Shown: positions 33,592 through 42,580, counted from the stretch's first letter. The stretch: DNA of 64,000 nucleotides from Sporosarcina quadrami (GCF_014836615.1 NZ_JACSQN010000013.1:1-64000); one strand, 5' to 3'. Notes: generated from the letters alone by a model not told the origin. Numbers and translations are program-made.

Positions 33592-33611
33592 CACTGAATG
33601 TCAAATGTGAT

Positions 33612-33637
33612 AAAGCGTCCGTTATTGACGCTTTTTT
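33612..33637 (+). terminator. Intrinsic terminator after sigma pair 2
   Basis: AAAGCGTC and GACGCTTT form an 8-bp stem with a 7-nt loop, followed by T-run. Confidence 0.85.
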
Positions 33638-33788
33638 GCTTTCTATTCGTTTTAATTTTATTACAAAATCACCTATCTTTTGTAGATGACAGCAAGGGTG
33701 TTTGAGCATCCTCCATCCCATTCATTGAATCTTTTTGTCATTTCAACCGTATTAAGGGTAGAGAGTTTTACTTGAGGAGGGTCATTGC

Positions 33789-34286
33789 ATGTATGCACCT
33801 ATTGAGGAACCATCAAAAAGATTATCGAAAGAAATCATTCCCGCGATGAGATGGGGCGCTTTAATCAGCGTTGCCATCGAAGTGGTCATCACAGGGATTC
33901 TATATGGAGTCAGCATCTATTTCGCATGGCCGGACTGGGTCAACTGGATTCTACTAATTGTTGCTGCCATAATTGTAGCTGGCGCCATCTGGTCGATTGG
34001 ATTGCGGCCGTTTTTTGTGTTTAAAAACACCCGTTATGAAGTGAGTGAAGAATTTCTCCAATTAAAGTCAGGCGCATTCCACGAAGTGCATGAGCTCGTT
34101 CCGATGGCAAAGATCCAGGCAGTGTCAACACATCAAGGACCCATTTTAAGAAGATTCAACTTATATTCGATTGCTATCGAAACGATGGGCTCTACTCACG
34201 GAATTGCAGGATTGCCAAAACAGGTGGCCATTGATGTGAGAGACCGGATTGCCCATCTTGCGAAGATTCAGGAGGTGGATGAATAA
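33789..34286 (+). CDS. ydbS: PH-domain membrane protein YdbS
   Basis: The 165-aa protein has two N-terminal transmembrane helices (about 26-48 and 52-75) and one bacterial PH-like (bPH2) domain beginning NTRYEVSEEFLQLKSGAF. In B. subtilis ydbS-ydbT is a SigW-controlled operon that protects against the antimicrobial amylocyclicin. GAGGAGGGT precedes the ATG. The stop codon and the next start overlap as TAATG. Identity is assigned from the gene pair and domain plan. Confidence 0.88.
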   Translation: MYAPIEEPSKRLSKEIIPAMRWGALISVAIEVVITGILYGVSIYFAWPDWVNWILLIVAAIIVAGAIWSIGLRPFFVFKNTRYEVSEEFLQLKSGAFHEVHELVPMAKIQAVSTHQGPILRRFNLYSIAIETMGSTHGIAGLPKQVAIDVRDRIAHLAKIQEVDE

Positions 34287-35767
34287 TGAAATTTAAACGT
34301 TATCATCCATTAACCATCCTATTTGATTTATATGGCTTCGTGAAAAATGTAGCCATTTTCGCGGTCATGTTGTTTGTCTTTAATTATGGCTCTGACTCTA
34401 CGCTTGTCCGCATTGGTCGATGGGCTTTATTAGCAGGCGCCCTTTTGACGCTGATCTCTATGCTGATGAAGTGGTTTTCCACCCGCTATGCCGCGGACGG
34501 ACAGGCATTTCATCTACAAGGCGGTATTTTTCAAAAGACGGAGCGCACCATTTATTATGAAAAGGTTCAGAATGTCCAAAGACGAACATCGTTTTCGCAC
34601 AAACTGTTCCGCATGACATCCGTGTCTTTCCAAACTGGAGCAACCGGGGTCGACGCCAAAGTCGAATTTAAGGTTGTGACCCAACAAGAAGCTGAACGCT
34701 TGGAAATGTTAGTGAAAGAGGCGGGAACAGAATCAGTCGAGATTCCCGATACGGCTGCCGAATCCGAAACGGATAAGTCAGAAGTAAAACGGGTCATCCA
34801 TTTCACACCTACACGCAGAGACATTGTGAAAGCGTCATTCACTTCCCTCAGTTTCCTATTCCTCATTGTCATTGCCGCTTCCCTCTTCTCCAAAATCAAT
34901 GCACTATTTGATGTCGAGGAAGCTGTTGAAGGATGGGTCGTTTCGCTATTGACTTCCGGCTGGGTCATTGCCGGCATTGCAACGGTCCTGATCATCATAT
35001 CGTTTGTCATCGGCTATATAAGAACATTCGTCACGTATGGTAAGTATGAAATCGCTTCAGATGAAACCCGCATTTACATCGCCAAAGGGGTGTTGGATGA
35101 GTCTGCATTTTCGATACTGAAAAAACGGGTTCAAGGTATTGAAATATCCCAGTCATTCATGAAACGCTTGCTCGGACTGGCGGAAGTGAAACTGATCAGC
35201 GCTGGCAGTCTTGGAAGTGATGATGACGAAGTGAGTACACTCTACCCTTTTCTGCCGGTAAAACGCGCCTATTCAATGATTGAAGAAATGCTGCCAAACT
35301 ATGAAGTCAGCTCTGAAATGAAACGGCTGCCACGCAAGTCCTTCGTCGTGAGAATTGTGAAGCCTTATTGGTTTTGGCTCATTGTAACAGCGGCACTTAC
35401 GTATTTCCGGAATGACCTGTTCAGCAAACCGAACCTGTGGTGGATCATTTCAATCAGTCTACTTGCAGTCCTCATGCTCGCACGCATCGCAAACTACTGG
35501 AACACGTCTTACGCCATAACGGCCCGCTTTATCCAAGTGAGTGAAGGAACGTTAGGAAAGACTACATACTTGACGCGACGGGATAAAATCGTTGAAGTAT
35601 CGGTTACACGGACGAAGTTGCAACAATGGACAGGACTGGCGACAATCGGGCTTGTCAACCGCGCGCAACCTGTTCGTCATGAACGTTTGCCTGATGTGAC
35701 TGTCGAAGAAGCGACCAGGTTTTATAGATGGTATGCATTGCGGGGAGAAGAAGTTCGTGTGGAGTAA
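34286..35767 (+). CDS. ydbT: PH-domain membrane protein YdbT
   Basis: The 493-aa protein contains three bPH2-type domains, each preceded by membrane helices: the first after helices at ~15-60 (DGQAFHLQGGIFQKTERTIY), the second after ~185-245 (YEIASDETRIYIAKGVLDES), the third after ~355-405 (YAITARFIQVSEGTLGKTTY). This triple arrangement is that of YdbT. It is translationally coupled to YdbS by a 1-nt overlap. The pair is expected to act at the membrane in resistance to pore-forming or cyclic peptides. Confidence 0.9.
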   Translation: MKFKRYHPLTILFDLYGFVKNVAIFAVMLFVFNYGSDSTLVRIGRWALLAGALLTLISMLMKWFSTRYAADGQAFHLQGGIFQKTERTIYYEKVQNVQRRTSFSHKLFRMTSVSFQTGATGVDAKVEFKVVTQQEAERLEMLVKEAGTESVEIPDTAAESETDKSEVKRVIHFTPTRRDIVKASFTSLSFLFLIVIAASLFSKINALFDVEEAVEGWVVSLLTSGWVIAGIATVLIIISFVIGYIRTFVTYGKYEIASDETRIYIAKGVLDESAFSILKKRVQGIEISQSFMKRLLGLAEVKLISAGSLGSDDDEVSTLYPFLPVKRAYSMIEEMLPNYEVSSEMKRLPRKSFVVRIVKPYWFWLIVTAALTYFRNDLFSKPNLWWIISISLLAVLMLARIANYWNTSYAITARFIQVSEGTLGKTTYLTRRDKIVEVSVTRTKLQQWTGLATIGLVNRAQPVRHERLPDVTVEEATRFYRWYALRGEEVRVE

Positions 35768-35896
35768 AAACGTGAAAAGTACAGGCATATGGAGATTTAG
35801 CTAACAGGCCATTTTGTATAACAATCGGATGCCAACCATTTTAAGTTCAAAACCACTTTTAAATAACAAGTATTGATTCTTTCTGGGGGGGATTTT

Positions 35897-36187
35897 TTGA
35901 AAACGAGACATCATTCTTGGAAAAGTTATGTTTTTTTGACTGTTAGCTTAGTAGTTACGATACTTATGTTTTTATTAGACCCAATTGGAGTAGCCACAAA
36001 AGAAAAGCTGACAGGGCTTATAATTCTTCTTATATTGGTAGGAAACGTCGTGTCTGTCTTAATGGGTATTTTAACATTTACATCTAAGTACGAACGGAAA
36101 TTGATTCCTAGTATAGCTGCCATATTCACTTTCTTTAATGTAGTTGTGGTGATTTTCTTTTTCTGGTTTGGTGCAAACTTTGCGTGA
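35897..36187 (+). CDS. Hypothetical membrane protein, 96 aa
   Basis: Unrecognised small membrane protein with three transmembrane helices (about 11-29, 40-61 and 69-92) and a basic N-terminus (MKTRHHSWKS). The start is TTG at 35897 with GGGGGGGA upstream; the frame is open back to 35873, before the ribosome site. Hairpin element R2 copy b begins 18 nt after the stop codon and may act as its terminator. It lies 130 bp past ydbT and may be transcribed separately. Confidence 0.7.
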   Translation: MKTRHHSWKSYVFLTVSLVVTILMFLLDPIGVATKEKLTGLIILLILVGNVVSVLMGILTFTSKYERKLIPSIAAIFTFFNVVVVIFFFWFGANFA

Positions 36188-36204
36188 GTAAAAAATATTC
36201 TTCA

Positions 36205-36254
36205 AACGGGCGTAATTCTGGAAAAAGGAATTGCGCTCGTTCAACAATAGGGCC
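36205..36254. repeat. Dispersed 50-bp hairpin element R2, copy b (inverted)
   Basis: This is the reverse complement of copy a (22280-22329) with about two substitutions. GCGTAATTC and GAATTGCGC form the stem around TGGAAAAAG. It sits directly after the 96-aa membrane protein gene. Confidence 0.9.
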
Positions 36255-36272
36255 GCTATGTAGAATACACAA

Positions 36273-36366
36273 TGTTGCTTTACGCTCCAGACGGCACGCT
36301 TTCCGAGGGGCGTGGCTTGAGCCACGCCCTCCAGAAAGCGTAAGGCTGGGACGCAAATCAACGTTT
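36273..36366. repeat. Dispersed element R1, copy d (short, palindromic)
   Basis: About 94 bp, GTTGCTTTACGCTCCAGAC to GGGACGCAAATCAACG. It lacks the middle of copies a and c and is strongly palindromic: GCGTGGCTTGAGCCACGC at the centre, with TTACGCT / AGCGTAA flanks. It shares ACGCTTTCCG and GGCGTGGCTTGAGCCA with copy b. With R2 copy b it fills most of the 419-bp gap before the PadR gene; a further hairpin (AATATGCTTG / CGAGCGTATT then T7) lies at 36429-36460. Confidence 0.78.
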
Positions 36367-36606
36367 CTAGGAAACTACATTAACCGGCGCGTTTGTGTAG
36401 TAATCAATACGCCCTTCATAACAACAAAAATATGCTTGAAGCTCCGAGCGTATTTTTTTCATTATAGATTCGTCATCTAAACATATGCTGTTCAAGCTGT
36501 TAGTAATATTGAATTCAGCATTTTTGCCTCTCAACCAAACCCGTTACGAGAGAATTAAATTTTTTTACACAAAACTCGAACTTCTCCTCAGAACATTTGC
36601 CTATAT

Positions 36607-37260
36607 TCAATCTTCCTCTAGACCAACAGCTGCGTTAAAGTATTCTTCCATTAAATCCTTAGCCTCTTCAAACGGCAACACAGAATCCAGTGAAGCGTCC
36701 GGATCCCATAGTGATTTGCATGCTTCAACTAACTGGATGGTTTCTTCACACCATTTAATGTACTGCACTTCTTGCTCCAATCCTCTACGCAACACAGCAG
36801 AAGACATGAGAAGTCTAGGTGTCATAGTTTGCCGCTCCTTAATGGATTTCCAGGCTTCCTGTACGGTCAGTTTCATCTCGTCCAGACGCTTTTGCCGCAC
36901 TCCCTGGTAGTATTTCAGTTGAAAGATAACCTGATCCACAGAGATATTGTCCATGAAAAATACTTGCATAAGAAAAGAATCTTTGATTTTCGGGATCTCA
37001 GGCGGGGATCCCACCCAGTTCGTTATTTCCTCGATGCCGCCATCGGTGATCGAATAAACTTTCTTATGTGGTTTCCCTTCTTGTGGGATAAGCCGGCTTG
37101 TGACGAGTTCTTCGGTTTCAAGCTTATTTAACTCTGGATAAATCTGCGAAAGATGCGAATGCCAGAAAATGCTCATGAAATCATCAAATTCCTTCTTAAT
37201 ATCGTATCCCGTTGCATCCCATTTACTTAACAAGCCTAAAATCGCATGCCTCAATGTCAT
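36607..37260 (-). CDS. PadR family transcriptional regulator
   Basis: The 217-aa protein has an N-terminal winged helix (TLRHAILGLLSKWDATGYDI) and the C-terminal Vir_reg_C-like dimerisation region (residues ~95-185), the long subtype of PadR. AAGGGATGA precedes the ATG. It follows the MFS transporter gene by 19 bp in the same transcript, so it probably represses that pump together with itself. Confidence 0.92.
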   Translation of the reverse strand: MTLRHAILGLLSKWDATGYDIKKEFDDFMSIFWHSHLSQIYPELNKLETEELVTSRLIPQEGKPHKKVYSITDGGIEEITNWVGSPPEIPKIKDSFLMQVFFMDNISVDQVIFQLKYYQGVRQKRLDEMKLTVQEAWKSIKERQTMTPRLLMSSAVLRRGLEQEVQYIKWCEETIQLVEACKSLWDPDASLDSVLPFEEAKDLMEEYFNAAVGLEED

Positions 37261-37279
37261 TTGAATTTCATCCCTTCTA

Positions 37280-38488
37280 CTATGTCGAACTTTGGGTGGC
37301 TCCCTTTCCTAAACGCGGAAAGACAAAGCAACCGATGATGCCAAGCAATAACAACAAGCCAGACATCACTTGTATCGTGTGTAAGGTTTCGATTCTCCTT
37401 AGCAAAAGTCCTGTGACAAGAATGCCAGGCAACGCTACGGAAGTTGTGATCATATGATACAGACTGAATGTCCGCGTGTAATAGTCATTATCCACTTCAT
37501 CTTGTAAATAAGTAACAAGCGCCACATTAAACCCGCCCAATGCGATTCCTTGCAAGAAGAAAAATGGAAGAATCCATTGCCAGTTTGTAATGAATAAAAG
37601 GCTTCCTACACTAATACCTACTGCAAAGAGCGGCGGGATTAGCATCCATTTTCTATCTAGTTTCGGATACAGTTTAGGAGCGAAAAATGCCCCAAGCAAA
37701 ATCCCCATGAGAGAAGATGCACCTATGAAACTCAGATTTTCCACACCGACAGACAAGCGATCTGTTAAAAATGAGATTAACACAAGGTCGACTGATGTTG
37801 CAACGAGCATTGCTAGCGTCAAAAAGAGAAACAACGCTTTGAATTTAGGTTGGTTCCATATATATAGTAACCCTTCCTTCATCATTTGTAGCTTTCCACG
37901 TTGAACGGTTTGTTTATTTATGATGAAAGGCTGGACCTTTCGGATAAAAAGAAGCGATAGAAAGAGAAACCCTGCTGCAACGAAAAGCAAAACTGGAATA
38001 GGGAACATCAATTTGATAAGAAAAGTCGTGATTATTTGACCGATGATTTTGACCACCGTGAGACCCATTTGAAACAGGCTGTTCGCCTTTGCCCGCTCCT
38101 CCATACTAACAACATGCGGAAGCAATGATTGAGTAGCAGGAATAAAAAACAGTTGTAATATGCTCATAATGAGTAGTAACAAGTATGTCCATTGATATGG
38201 AGCAAAGTACAGAATCAAAGGGAAAATGCATAATATCGCGACCCGTAAAGCATCAGAAACAATCATCACTTTCTGAAGTGTCCGTCCTTCAATCCAACTA
38301 CCCACAGGAATACCGAAAATAGCAACAGGTACATAATAAGCAATGAAGAACAGCGTGAAGGAGGTCGAACTACCGGACTGTACCTCTATCCATTTCAATA
38401 AGGCGTAGAAAATCATAGCATCTGCGAAGACGCTTAGAAGTCTACCGGCAAACAGATTGCGAAACGAACGGTTTTTAGATAACAGCAT
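37280..38488 (-). CDS. MFS transporter
   Basis: The 402-aa protein has 12 transmembrane helices and the loop SWIEGRTLQKVMIVSDALRV after helix 2. It belongs to the MFS_3-type drug/efflux group and is related in plan to the pump at 18138. The ATG at 38488 has AGGGAA 9 nt upstream; a GTG three codons earlier overlaps that site. An AT-rich inverted repeat (TTATATA-N8-TATATAA, about 38554-38575) lies in the promoter region and is a candidate site for the PadR protein encoded downstream. Confidence 0.9.
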   Translation of the reverse strand: MLLSKNRSFRNLFAGRLLSVFADAMIFYALLKWIEVQSGSSTSFTLFFIAYYVPVAIFGIPVGSWIEGRTLQKVMIVSDALRVAILCIFPLILYFAPYQWTYLLLLIMSILQLFFIPATQSLLPHVVSMEERAKANSLFQMGLTVVKIIGQIITTFLIKLMFPIPVLLFVAAGFLFLSLLFIRKVQPFIINKQTVQRGKLQMMKEGLLYIWNQPKFKALFLFLTLAMLVATSVDLVLISFLTDRLSVGVENLSFIGASSLMGILLGAFFAPKLYPKLDRKWMLIPPLFAVGISVGSLLFITNWQWILPFFFLQGIALGGFNVALVTYLQDEVDNDYYTRTFSLYHMITTSVALPGILVTGLLLRRIETLHTIQVMSGLLLLLGIIGCFVFPRLGKGATQSST

Positions 38489-38625
38489 AGATTCCACTTC
38501 CCTATCTTTTTGATTAGGTGAAGCATATCAAATTAAAACTCATATGTAAATACTTATATATAAATAATTATATAATGTGAGAAGTTTTTTGAACAAGTAT
38601 AGAGAAGACGATAGATAATGGCATT

Positions 38626-38662
38626 AAAAATACCAACACAATTAAGATTGTGTTGGTATTTG
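38626..38662 (-). terminator. Intrinsic terminator of the methyltransferase operon
   Basis: AAATACCAACACAAT and ATTGTGTTGGTATTT form a 15-bp stem with a 4-nt loop; T5 follows on the minus strand. It lies ~150 bp past the methyltransferase stop codon. The remaining sequence of 38489-38813 holds the MFS promoter and no credible gene. Confidence 0.85.
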
Positions 38663-38813
38663 GCAAGTTACGGATGCTCCTAAGACATGATTGTCTTGGC
38701 TATTTGATCGTGTCTTTCAAGATTTCGTACTTTGAAATTTATAAGATTTAACACCTGCCTTTTGTGCATGCTCAACTTACCTAAAATAGCCTGCAATTCA
38801 TTCCATATACTTT

Positions 38814-39530
38814 TTATTTAACACAGTGAAAAATAAAAGAGTTAGCTTTCTTAGTTGCCTGTTTGAACTCCCAGTCTTCATATACTTGAATTTGTGAAAA
38901 ACCTACTTGTTGTAGTGATTCTTGAATTTCTTCTAGAGCTCGAAAATTTAATTGCATTTTTTCTTGAAGCAATACTTCACCTGTTTGTGCATTCTTAACA
39001 GTTTCGTAAAAAGTGAAAATACTTCCTTTAAATCCTTCGTATTCCGTCCAAATTTCAAGTGGTTCTCCGGTTGTATGATTCGTTGCAATATCAGGTGTTA
39101 GATCTTTTTCCCATTGCTCCCACACTTTTGCTAATGGGTTCCGTGTATCAAAAATCATATGTCCTCCAGGCTTTAATGCACGATATATATCTGAAATAGT
39201 GCGTTTCCAACTTTCATCTGTAAGAAATACTTGTGCAACGTTTGCAGTCATTATAACAGCATCAAAAGCCTGTTTTTGTAAATCAGAGCTGTCACCAACA
39301 ATCCATTTCAATTCATCTGAATGAAATTTTTCTTTAGCACATTCAATCGCTTCTTCATTCGGATCAATAGCTGTAATATGGTATCCCGCTTTGGCAAAAT
39401 GAGTGGTTAATCTCCCTGTTCCACATCCCAAATCAGCTATTTTTTTTACGTTTAATTTCTTTAATAACGCTAAGAAGAAATCATCATCTTTACCCCATGC
39501 ATTAACTTGGTCATATACTAATGGAATCAT
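38814..39530 (-). CDS. Class I SAM-dependent methyltransferase
   Basis: The 238-aa protein has the SAM-binding motif I IADLGCGTGRLT (about residues 32-43), motif II IDPNEEAIECAK and motif III ALKPGGHMIFDTRNP. Sequence and length fit small-molecule methyltransferases of the UbiE/YcgJ sort; the acceptor is unknown. The ribosome site is weak (GAGAAAG), and the start codon directly follows the stop codon of a 32-codon open frame upstream, suggesting translational coupling. A second methyltransferase gene lies upstream in the same direction. Confidence 0.9.
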   Translation of the reverse strand: MIPLVYDQVNAWGKDDDFFLALLKKLNVKKIADLGCGTGRLTTHFAKAGYHITAIDPNEEAIECAKEKFHSDELKWIVGDSSDLQKQAFDAVIMTANVAQVFLTDESWKRTISDIYRALKPGGHMIFDTRNPLAKVWEQWEKDLTPDIATNHTTGEPLEIWTEYEGFKGSIFTFYETVKNAQTGEVLLQEKMQLNFRALEEIQESLQQVGFSQIQVYEDWEFKQATKKANSFIFHCVK

Positions 39531-39629
39531 TTATTCACATACTTTCTCTACTAGATTCTTTGATAATCCGGCACGATCGAAGCGCAGCTCCTCATCCTTA
39601 ACTGCACCCGTTTGCTGAAGACATTGCAT
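39531..39629 (-). CDS. Short open frame abutting the methyltransferase (32 aa)
   Basis: From ATG at 39629 the frame encodes MQCLQQTGAVKDEELRFDRA and ends KVCE; the TAA is followed without gap by the methyltransferase ATG. The reading frame is open further upstream into the end of the preceding gene. The composition looks like real coding sequence. It may be a leader peptide, the C-terminal remnant of a lost gene, or an upstream part of the methyltransferase unit. The ribosome site (AAGG, 2 nt away) is poor. Confidence 0.35.
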   Translation of the reverse strand: MQCLQQTGAVKDEELRFDRAGLSKNLVEKVCE

Positions 39630-39669
39630 AACCTTATTAAAGATAAGTACCCGTTCGAGAATAAAGTAC

Positions 39670-40542
39670 TTATATTTCTCCAAAAGTAATCTTCATGCTA
39701 GGTGACCAAACGAATGAGGAATTCGCATGAAAAATCTGCGAAAACAGAAGTTCAGATTCATATTGTTTCTCTGCTTCGTCCAATGTGAGTCCGCGGCTTA
39801 TCAGACCTTCAATAAATGATTCCCTATTTGTAGGTTTTTCACCTATCCCGTCCTCTTTTAATGAACTATACAGTTTTTCTTGATCTTTTTGATCCACATT
39901 CGGATCAAGAAAGTTAACCTTATCGCTAACTCTGCATTCGATGTTTTTCACACCCATCTCCGAAAGATAGTGGGGTAATTTTAAACCAACATTTCCGTCT
40001 CTTCCAGTTTGTTTTGCACCCTCTTCAAATAGTTTTTGAAGAATCCCAAGTTGGACGATTTGAGATTGTTCATGCCCGTCAATGTAGTAGGATGACATGC
40101 CGGCAATCCAATTTGGTTCAAAGCAGATTACCTTTCCTCCATCGACAACTGAATTAACCATTTTTCGAAGTATTTTTTTTGGGGTGGACATGTGTAAAAG
40201 ATAGGCGTGGCTAACAGCTATATCATATTTCCTCTCCAACTCAATTTCATTGATATCAGTCAAAATGAATTCAGCTTCATAAGGACTGTTATGAAAAAGC
40301 TCTTTTGCTTTACCAATTAAATGCTTTCCTTTATCAACTCCAGTATATTTTGAACCAATCGGTAAATGAGGTAATAATTTCAGTCCTAAATATCCATACC
40401 CACAACCAAAGTCAATAATATGAACAGGTTTAGATAGCTTCCAAACATATTTAACTAGAAATTCAATATAATCATCATTGTAGTACAAATCTCTCGTTCT
40501 TTTGAGGTATTCAAGTTTAGTATCCCAATAATATTCTTCCAT
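39670..40542 (-). CDS. Class I SAM-dependent methyltransferase
   Basis: The 290-aa protein has motif I IIDFGCGYGYLGLKL (about residues 40-54), an acidic VDKGKHLIGKAK motif II and a long C-terminal part (about 160-290) with no recognised domain. It is similar to Bacillus methyltransferases of the SmtA/UbiE type. The ATG at 40542 has GGGAGG 9 nt upstream; a GTG three codons earlier is too close. It is in the same direction as the methyltransferase at 38814, with which it shares only general motifs. Substrate unknown. Confidence 0.88.
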   Translation of the reverse strand: MEEYYWDTKLEYLKRTRDLYYNDDYIEFLVKYVWKLSKPVHIIDFGCGYGYLGLKLLPHLPIGSKYTGVDKGKHLIGKAKELFHNSPYEAEFILTDINEIELERKYDIAVSHAYLLHMSTPKKILRKMVNSVVDGGKVICFEPNWIAGMSSYYIDGHEQSQIVQLGILQKLFEEGAKQTGRDGNVGLKLPHYLSEMGVKNIECRVSDKVNFLDPNVDQKDQEKLYSSLKEDGIGEKPTNRESFIEGLISRGLTLDEAEKQYESELLFSQIFHANSSFVWSPSMKITFGEI

Positions 40543-40658
40543 TGGGTTCACCCTCCCCTTCTAAAAGATTAAATTACTTTCGATTCTCTCAGAGTTTCTT
40601 CAATAAACCTGCCCGATTGAAGCACACCACGTGTGCAGTTATCTCGCTCAATTATGGC

Positions 40659-41522
40659 TTATCGTAACACTTTTTTTAGGATTAAAAGATTTTCCTCAAG
40701 AAATGTAGCATTCTTTTCAATTCCACGGCGTTTACACCAACCAATACTATTAAAAGCATCAGTAAATTGATAAAAAGGCAATACAACCTCCAAATCAATT
40801 AATGGTCTTATCGTGTTATAGCCTTCTTGATAGGAATGATACAAGCTTAGATCAAAGCTTAAGAAATCACGATACAGTTTTGTGAAATCGATTTCTGTTG
40901 AGCCAAATCGTACACTTTCAAAATCGATCATGCCTGACACCTTATCATCAACAACAATTATATTTGCTGGACGAAAATCCATATGTATAAAGCTCGGACC
41001 ATCTGAAGGAGGAAGCTGTAATTTCATATTTTCAAATTTTTCAATGGCCTGTCTGTATAAACTTTCATCCAAAACTTCTTTTACATCCGCAGCAAAACTA
41101 TAAAATTGTCGTTCCACAAAATTAGACCAATCCGAAAATTCATCTTGTATGCCAGTTAACTGTATCGCAGTAGGCGGCTGAATTTGATGCATAGACGCTT
41201 GAAGAACCCCAACCTGAAAAGCTACTGTGGGTAAGTCTTTAATTGTTAACGGTTGCCCTTTTAATTCAGATAGTAAGAACGCTCCGGTACACTCCTCATC
41301 ACCAGACCAATAATCCAACAATTTAGGAATGGAAACTCGATCTTTTAAGATTTCATAGGCTTCCAACTCTCGCTGCCACTTCAATTTTGTATAAGGTATT
41401 TTCAAAAAGACATTTTCCCCGTTAGTCAAATTGCATTTATAAACTGTTGAACTATGGGAATCCTCAACCTCGTTTATTGACAACACATTCAAGTTAAATT
41501 GCTGAATGACTCGACTTAACAT
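40659..41522 (-). CDS. APH-family phosphotransferase
   Basis: The 287-aa kinase-like protein has an ATP-binding N-lobe (NVFLKIPYTK with the likely Lys), the catalytic loop HMDFRPANIIV (HxDxxxxN) and the metal site MIDFESV. This is the aminoglycoside phosphotransferase/choline kinase fold; whether it modifies an antibiotic or a metabolite cannot be told. A poor ribosome site region (GGAGGGGTTGG) lies before the ATG. It is divergent from array A4. Single gene. Confidence 0.88.
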   Translation of the reverse strand: MLSRVIQQFNLNVLSINEVEDSHSSTVYKCNLTNGENVFLKIPYTKLKWQRELEAYEILKDRVSIPKLLDYWSGDEECTGAFLLSELKGQPLTIKDLPTVAFQVGVLQASMHQIQPPTAIQLTGIQDEFSDWSNFVERQFYSFAADVKEVLDESLYRQAIEKFENMKLQLPPSDGPSFIHMDFRPANIIVVDDKVSGMIDFESVRFGSTEIDFTKLYRDFLSFDLSLYHSYQEGYNTIRPLIDLEVVLPFYQFTDAFNSIGWCKRRGIEKNATFLEENLLILKKVLR

Positions 41523-41568
41523 CCAACCCCTCCTGTTTCTTTAAAGTGTTTGGTACGACGCAGCTATG

Positions 41569-41835
41569 TTTCGTTACGAACGCGTTACGTTTCGATACTG
41601 CGCTTCTACTTTTCGATACGCGGCGTTTACGTTTCGTTGCGACTGCTACATTTCGATACGAACGCGTTACATTTCGATACGGCGCTTCTACTTTTCGATA
41701 CGCGACGTTTACGTTTCGTTGCGCTCGCTACATTTCGATACGAACGCGCTACGTTTCGTTACGACGCTTCTACTTTTCGATACGCGACGTTTATGTTTCG
41801 ATACAAAGCAGCACAGCTACATTTCAATACTGTTA
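41569..41835. repeat. 21-bp tandem array A4 (about 13 units, ~82-bp higher-order period)
   Basis: Successive units begin TTTCGATAC or TTTCGTTAC/TTTCGTTGC at 41569, 41590, 41611, 41632 (19 bp), 41651, 41672, 41693, 41714 (19 bp), 41733, 41754, 41775, 41796 (26 bp) and 41822. Four successive units recur as a block: tails AACGCGTTAC, GCGCTTCTACT, CGACGTTTACG, then the 19-bp unit. The higher-order period is therefore about 82 bp, three times. All three plus-strand frames are open, a consequence of unit length, with no ribosome site. Confidence 0.95.
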
Positions 41836-42073
41836 TCGGACTTATTGAAATTTAGTCAATTTGAATAAGTATAACATTTCATTTACAAAAAACAGGTTTT
41901 CACCTTTCTTCATCTGGAAGATATAAACTGGTAAAGAATATGCCACGAGTCTTATATCTTCTCATCTCTAACCAAAAGTGAAATCCCGTATTCATATTTT
42001 CTTTTCATATAGTTGTACACTATTTTAATCCAAAAGACTCTTTAGTAGTGAAGGGCGTTAGAAAGGAGGAGCT

Positions 42074-42580
42074 ATGGACTCTCGGTTTTTGTTGGAGGTA
42101 TATAACAAACAGGCAAAAATGATTTATTTTTACTTAAGAAAGAACGGCTGTAGTCATGAAGATGCGGAAGATATTGTGCAAGAAAGTTATACGAAGTATA
42201 TCGCTTATAGCAGCGGAGTTCCATCTGACAAAGCCCTCTCCTATATCTTCACCATTTCGATGAATGAATTCAAAAAAACATTGAAAAAGAAAGGAAAAGA
42301 ACACGTCATTTCAATTGATGACCTTCATTTCTGGAGCAATTTTGCGAATGACCAAGATACTGAGGAAAGTGTTTTACATAATGAGATGAATGTGGAAATT
42401 TCACTTGTACTCTATCAAATGAAGGAAGTGTATAGGCAGCTGCTTGTCTTGAAATATGAGCTGGAGCTGAGCTATAAAGAAATCGCCCTATTACTAGGAA
42501 TGAAGGAAGAAACCATAAGAACTTATTTATACCGCGCACGGAATGAATTTCAAAAGAAGTGGAGGCATTTACATGGATGA
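42074..42580 (+). CDS. ECF RNA polymerase sigma factor (pair 3)
   Basis: The 168-aa protein has sigma region 2 (about residues 10-70, GCSHEDAEDIVQESYTKYI) and region 4 (about 110-160, LSYKEIALLLGMKEETIRTY). GAAAGGAGGAG lies directly before the ATG. It overlaps the following membrane-protein gene by 8 nt. The partner has the Sigma_reg_N/Sigma_reg_C layout known from anti-sigma factors of SigM/SigV-like systems. The 551-bp gap upstream holds array A4 and ~200 bp of promoter region. Confidence 0.95.
   Translation: MDSRFLLEVYNKQAKMIYFYLRKNGCSHEDAEDIVQESYTKYIAYSSGVPSDKALSYIFTISMNEFKKTLKKKGKEHVISIDDLHFWSNFANDQDTEESVLHNEMNVEISLVLYQMKEVYRQLLVLKYELELSYKEIALLLGMKEETIRTYLYRARNEFQKKWRHLHG

Noticed and set aside
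41546-41868. Three overlapping ~100-codon frames with repeated peptides
   Set aside because: All three plus frames are open because of array A4; no start signal and no reason to prefer one frame.
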